Assembly: GCF_030719295.1 (NCBI RefSeq)
Contig: NZ_CP120997.1
Span: 5,715,501 to 5,779,500, forward strand
Direction: 5' to 3'
DNA: 64,000 nucleotides
From: Streptomyces sp. Mut1
Lineage (GTDB): Bacteria; Actinomycetota; Actinomycetes; Streptomycetales; Streptomycetaceae
Made by a program: the position numbers and the translations under genes. Below, piece after piece: positions 62,201-64,000 of the stretch. Each line of letters starts with the position of its first letter. Positions within the stretch are counted from its first letter, which is position 1. The notes under the pieces were generated by a model. It ran no database searches, was not told the DNA's origin, and saw only the letters and a list, made by a program, of their open reading frames with translations.

Positions 62201-63024
62201 AGAAGCGGCTGCGCGTGGAGCAGTTGGAGACGAAGGCGCTGGAGGAGCTGGGCGTGGAGCCGGCCGGGCTGGTGGCCGACTACGGGCCCGACCAGCCGGT
62301 GCCGCCCTCGCCGGCCGCCGAGGGCGAGGAGCTGCCCGAGGATCCGGAGCATCCGCGCAACCTGCCGAGGCCGTTCGTCAGGGCCGAGCAGGAGAAGCGG
62401 CTCAGGGCGGCCGAACGGGCGTATCAGCAACTCGGGAAGGTGAATCCGCTCGCCCTTGAGGAGTTCTCGGCGCTGGAGGAGCGGCACAAGTTCCTCTCCG
62501 AGCAGCTGGAGGACCTGAAGAAGACCCGGGCCGATCTGATGCAGGTCGTCAAGGAGGTGGACGAGCGGGTCGAGCAGGTCTTCACCGAGGCCTACCGGGA
62601 CACCGCCCGCGAGTTCGAGGGTGTCTTCTCGCGCCTCTTCCCGGGCGGTGAGGGGCGGCTGATCCTGACCGATCCGGACAACATGCTCGCGACCGGTGTG
62701 GACGTCGAGGCACGCCCGCCGGGCAAGAAGGTCAAGCGGCTCTCCCTGCTGTCCGGCGGGGAAAGGTCCCTGACGGCAGTGGCGTTGCTGGTCTCGATCT
62801 TCAAGGCGAGGCCGAGTCCGTTCTATGTGATGGACGAGGTCGAGGCGGCGCTGGACGACACCAATCTCCAGCGGCTGATCCGGATCATGGAGGAGCTCCA
62901 GGAGAGCTCGCAGCTCATCGTGATCACGCACCAGAAGCGGACGATGGAGGTCGCCGACGCCCTGTACGGCGTCTCGATGCAGGGCGACGGCGTCTCGAAG
63001 GTGATCAGCCAGCGGCTCCGCTGA
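59257..63024 (+). CDS. smc: chromosome segregation protein SMC
   Basis: A condensin ATPase of 1255 residues organising the chromosome with ScpA/ScpB. Walker A is GPNGSGKS (31-38), signature motif LSGGE (1165-1169) and Walker B FYVMDEVEAALD (Asp1193, Glu1194). Two long coiled-coil arms flank the hinge (about 520-690). The protein is longer than the roughly 1190 residues usual in the genus. The excess sits in the hinge at about 577-645, a Pro/Ala/Gln-rich insertion with ADAPEP repeats. GTG 59257 follows GAAAGGTAGAG. There is no operon partner. Confidence 0.95.
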   Translation: MHLKALTLRGFKSFASATTLRFEPGITCVVGPNGSGKSNVVDALSWVMGEQGAKSLRGGKMEDVIFAGTTGRPPLGRAEVSLTIDNSDGALPIEYAEVTITRIMFRNGGSEYQINGDTCRLLDIQELLSDSGIGREMHVIVGQGQLDSVLHADPMGRRAFIEEAAGVLKHRKRKEKALRKLDAMGANLARVQDLTDELRRQLKPLGRQAAVARRAAVIQADLRDARLRLLADDLVTLRTALRGEIADEAALKRRREAAEAELKAALGREAGLEDEVRRLTPRLQRAQQTWYELSQLAERVRGTISLADARVKSATAPPEEERRGRDPEDMEREAARVREQEAELTAALEAAEHALEDTASHRAELERELAAEERRLKDAARALADRREGLARLHGQVNAARGRAGSAQAEIDRLAASRDEARERAVVAQEEYEQLKAEVDGLDAGDTELGERHEAARRELKEAEAALSGAREEATAAERRRAALAARHDALALGLRRKDGTGVLLGARDRLAGLLGPAAELLTVAPGYEMAVAAALGAAADAVAVTDPATAAEAIRLLRKQDAGRAALLLGGVPPGSDAVGHVPGQGAQAHPPQVVLPGQSAQAVDAPEAAAGLGRPADAPEPADAPEPGDAPERGGAAADRLPVPVVVAGPGAPAVADLVGGPAGLVAAVRRLVRDMVVVSTLEDAEDLVAARPELTAVTGEGDLFSAHFAHGGSAGAPSLLEVRASVDEAAAELAELAVRCTELAEAQRLAAERRTASAALVEELGEQRRAVERERSGVAQQLGRLAGQARGAAGEAERMDASAARAQEALERATEEAEELAERLLVAEEAAGDGADDEPDTGVRDRLAADGANARQTEMEARLQVRTHEERVKALAGRADSLDRAARAEREARARAERRRARLRHEAEVASAVASGARQLLAHVEVSVVRAERERAAAESSKGERERELAAERLRGRDLKAELDKLTDSVHRGEVLGAEKRLRVEQLETKALEELGVEPAGLVADYGPDQPVPPSPAAEGEELPEDPEHPRNLPRPFVRAEQEKRLRAAERAYQQLGKVNPLALEEFSALEERHKFLSEQLEDLKKTRADLMQVVKEVDERVEQVFTEAYRDTAREFEGVFSRLFPGGEGRLILTDPDNMLATGVDVEARPPGKKVKRLSLLSGGERSLTAVALLVSIFKARPSPFYVMDEVEAALDDTNLQRLIRIMEELQESSQLIVITHQKRTMEVADALYGVSMQGDGVSKVISQRLR

Positions 63025-63234
63025 GCTTTGACGCGATCTTCAGGACTTCAACCTGACCTTTGGGGTACCAGGGGGTGGTTCCCGGCTCTTACCCCAGTGT
63101 TGACTTCAAAACTTGAAGACATAGTCTCTGCGACGTCTACTTTGCCTTCAAGTGGTAGCCGATAAGAAGTTATGTACCACTGGGAGGAGCTCACCCCCCA
63201 CGCCTGTCGTTGCGGCCAGGCACCAGGAGTTCAT
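63025..63234 (+). promoter_or_regulatory. glcP promoter/operator region
   Basis: A candidate promoter, TTGACT, 16 bases, TAGTCT (63100-63127), overlaps a perfect dyad CTTCAA-AAC-TTGAAG (63104-63118). Further half-site-like TTCAA elements occur at about 63047 and 63150. Repressor binding at the dyad would block the -35 element. Confidence 0.55.
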
Positions 63235-64000
63235 GTGACCAGCACATCGCAGGGACCGGAGTCCGGAGCCAGGGCGGCCCACCCGGACCACCTCGGCCAT
63301 GTCATCTTCATCACCGCCGCGGCCGCTATGGGTGGCTTCCTCTTCGGCTACGACAGCTCCGTCATCAACGGCGCCGTCGAGGCGATCCGCCACCGGTACG
63401 ACATCGGCTCGGGCACCCTGGCCCAGGTCATCGCCATCGCCCTGATCGGGTGTGCGATCGGAGCCGCCACGGCCGGCCGCATCGCCGACCGCATCGGCCG
63501 CATCCGCTGCATGCAGATCGCCGCCGTCCTGTTCACCATCAGCGCCGTGGGCTCCGCGCTCCCGTTCGCGCTCTGGGACCTGGCGATGTGGCGCATCATC
63601 GGCGGCTTCGCGATCGGCATGGCCTCGGTGATCGGCCCCGCGTACATCGCCGAGGTCTCACCGCCCGCCTACCGCGGCCGGCTCGGCTCCTTCCAGCAGG
63701 CCGCGATCGTCATCGGCATCGCCATCTCCCAGCTGGTCAACTACGGCATCCTCCAGATCGCCGACGGCGACCAGCGCGGCAAGATCGGCGGGCTGGAGGC
63801 CTGGCAGTGGATGCTCGGCGTGATGGTCGTGCCCGCGATCCTCTACGGGCTGCTCTCGTTCGCGATCCCCGAGTCGCCGCGCTTCCTGCTCTCCATCGGC
63901 AAGCGGGAGCGGGCCCGGAAGATCCTCGAAGAGGTCGAGGGCGAGAACGTCGACCTCGACGCGCGCGTCGAGGAGATCGAGACCGCGATGCGCCGCGAGC
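63235..64000 (+). CDS. glcP: glucose permease (major facilitator superfamily), 3' end outside window
   Basis: A sugar/H+ symporter with the first 255 codons present and no stop before the window ends. Hydrophobic helices and MFS sugar-transporter signatures are clear: GGFLFGYDSSVINGA, AGRIADRIGRIRC (GRxxDRxGR) and PESPRFLL. By sequence type and position downstream of smc it matches GlcP, the main glucose uptake system of S. coelicolor and the entry point for glucose repression. GTG 63235 follows AGGAGTTCAT. Confidence 0.88.
   Translation, partial: MTSTSQGPESGARAAHPDHLGHVIFITAAAAMGGFLFGYDSSVINGAVEAIRHRYDIGSGTLAQVIAIALIGCAIGAATAGRIADRIGRIRCMQIAAVLFTISAVGSALPFALWDLAMWRIIGGFAIGMASVIGPAYIAEVSPPAYRGRLGSFQQAAIVIGIAISQLVNYGILQIADGDQRGKIGGLEAWQWMLGVMVVPAILYGLLSFAIPESPRFLLSIGKRERARKILEEVEGENVDLDARVEEIETAMRRE

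Overview
The window is a high-GC actinobacterial chromosome segment, almost certainly Streptomyces. Coding frames have G/C at nearly every third position, GTG starts are common, and the gene order from accB-accE through a conservon, gltX, ndgR, leuCD, hupS, gpsA, ddl, thiL, recG, coaD, rnc, mutM and smc to glcP is, from memory, the S. coelicolor SCO5535-SCO5578 block. No insertion sequence, prophage or CRISPR array was seen.

Layout. 1-3507 is the 3' part of a secreted GH101 endo-alpha-N-acetylgalactosaminidase. 3606-11106 is a five-gene cassette: trypsin-like protease, PknG-type kinase, vWA protein, four-helix membrane protein and an orphan ABC-type solute-binding lipoprotein. It resembles the mycobacterial GlnH-GlnX-PknG sensor pathway with two added proteins. 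11260-13114 is accB-accE. 13240-23708 holds two complete conservons in tandem on the minus strand, each encoding a sensor ATPase, roadblock protein, DUF742 protein and small GTPase; the two GTPase genes share about 300 identical bases. 24290-28301 has a small unknown protein, an FAH-family hydrolase, gltX, a lipoprotein and a HAD hydrolase. A five-gene Gln/Glu tRNA array lies at 28387-28874.

28948-34363 carries a MerR regulator opposite a DUF4188 gene, ndgR opposite leuCD, a small conserved protein and hupS. 34460-43536 is mainly housekeeping: CofC/FbiD (F420), an acyltransferase, gpsA, ddl, a DUF3515 lipoprotein, an Lrp-type RAM protein, thiL-thiD, rpmB and a DAK2 protein. 43693-48536 is an HSP90-TPR gene pair on the minus strand that appears inserted between the DAK2 gene and recG. 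48712-56275 is recG-rsmD-coaD, a DivIVA-like coiled-coil protein, yceD-rpmF-rnc and mutM. 56251-64000 has an HxlR regulator, a CAP-domain secreted protein, acylphosphatase, a small coiled-coil protein, smc and the start of the glucose permease gene.

How the genes work together. AccB/AccE make extender units for fatty acid and polyketide synthesis. LeuCD is probably controlled by the divergent NdgR. GpsA with the acyltransferase feeds phospholipid synthesis, and Ddl feeds peptidoglycan. RecG, MutM, SMC and HupS maintain the chromosome. The conservons and the PknG cassette are signalling modules. The least explained parts are the PknG cassette, the HSP90-TPR pair and the small protein at 24290.
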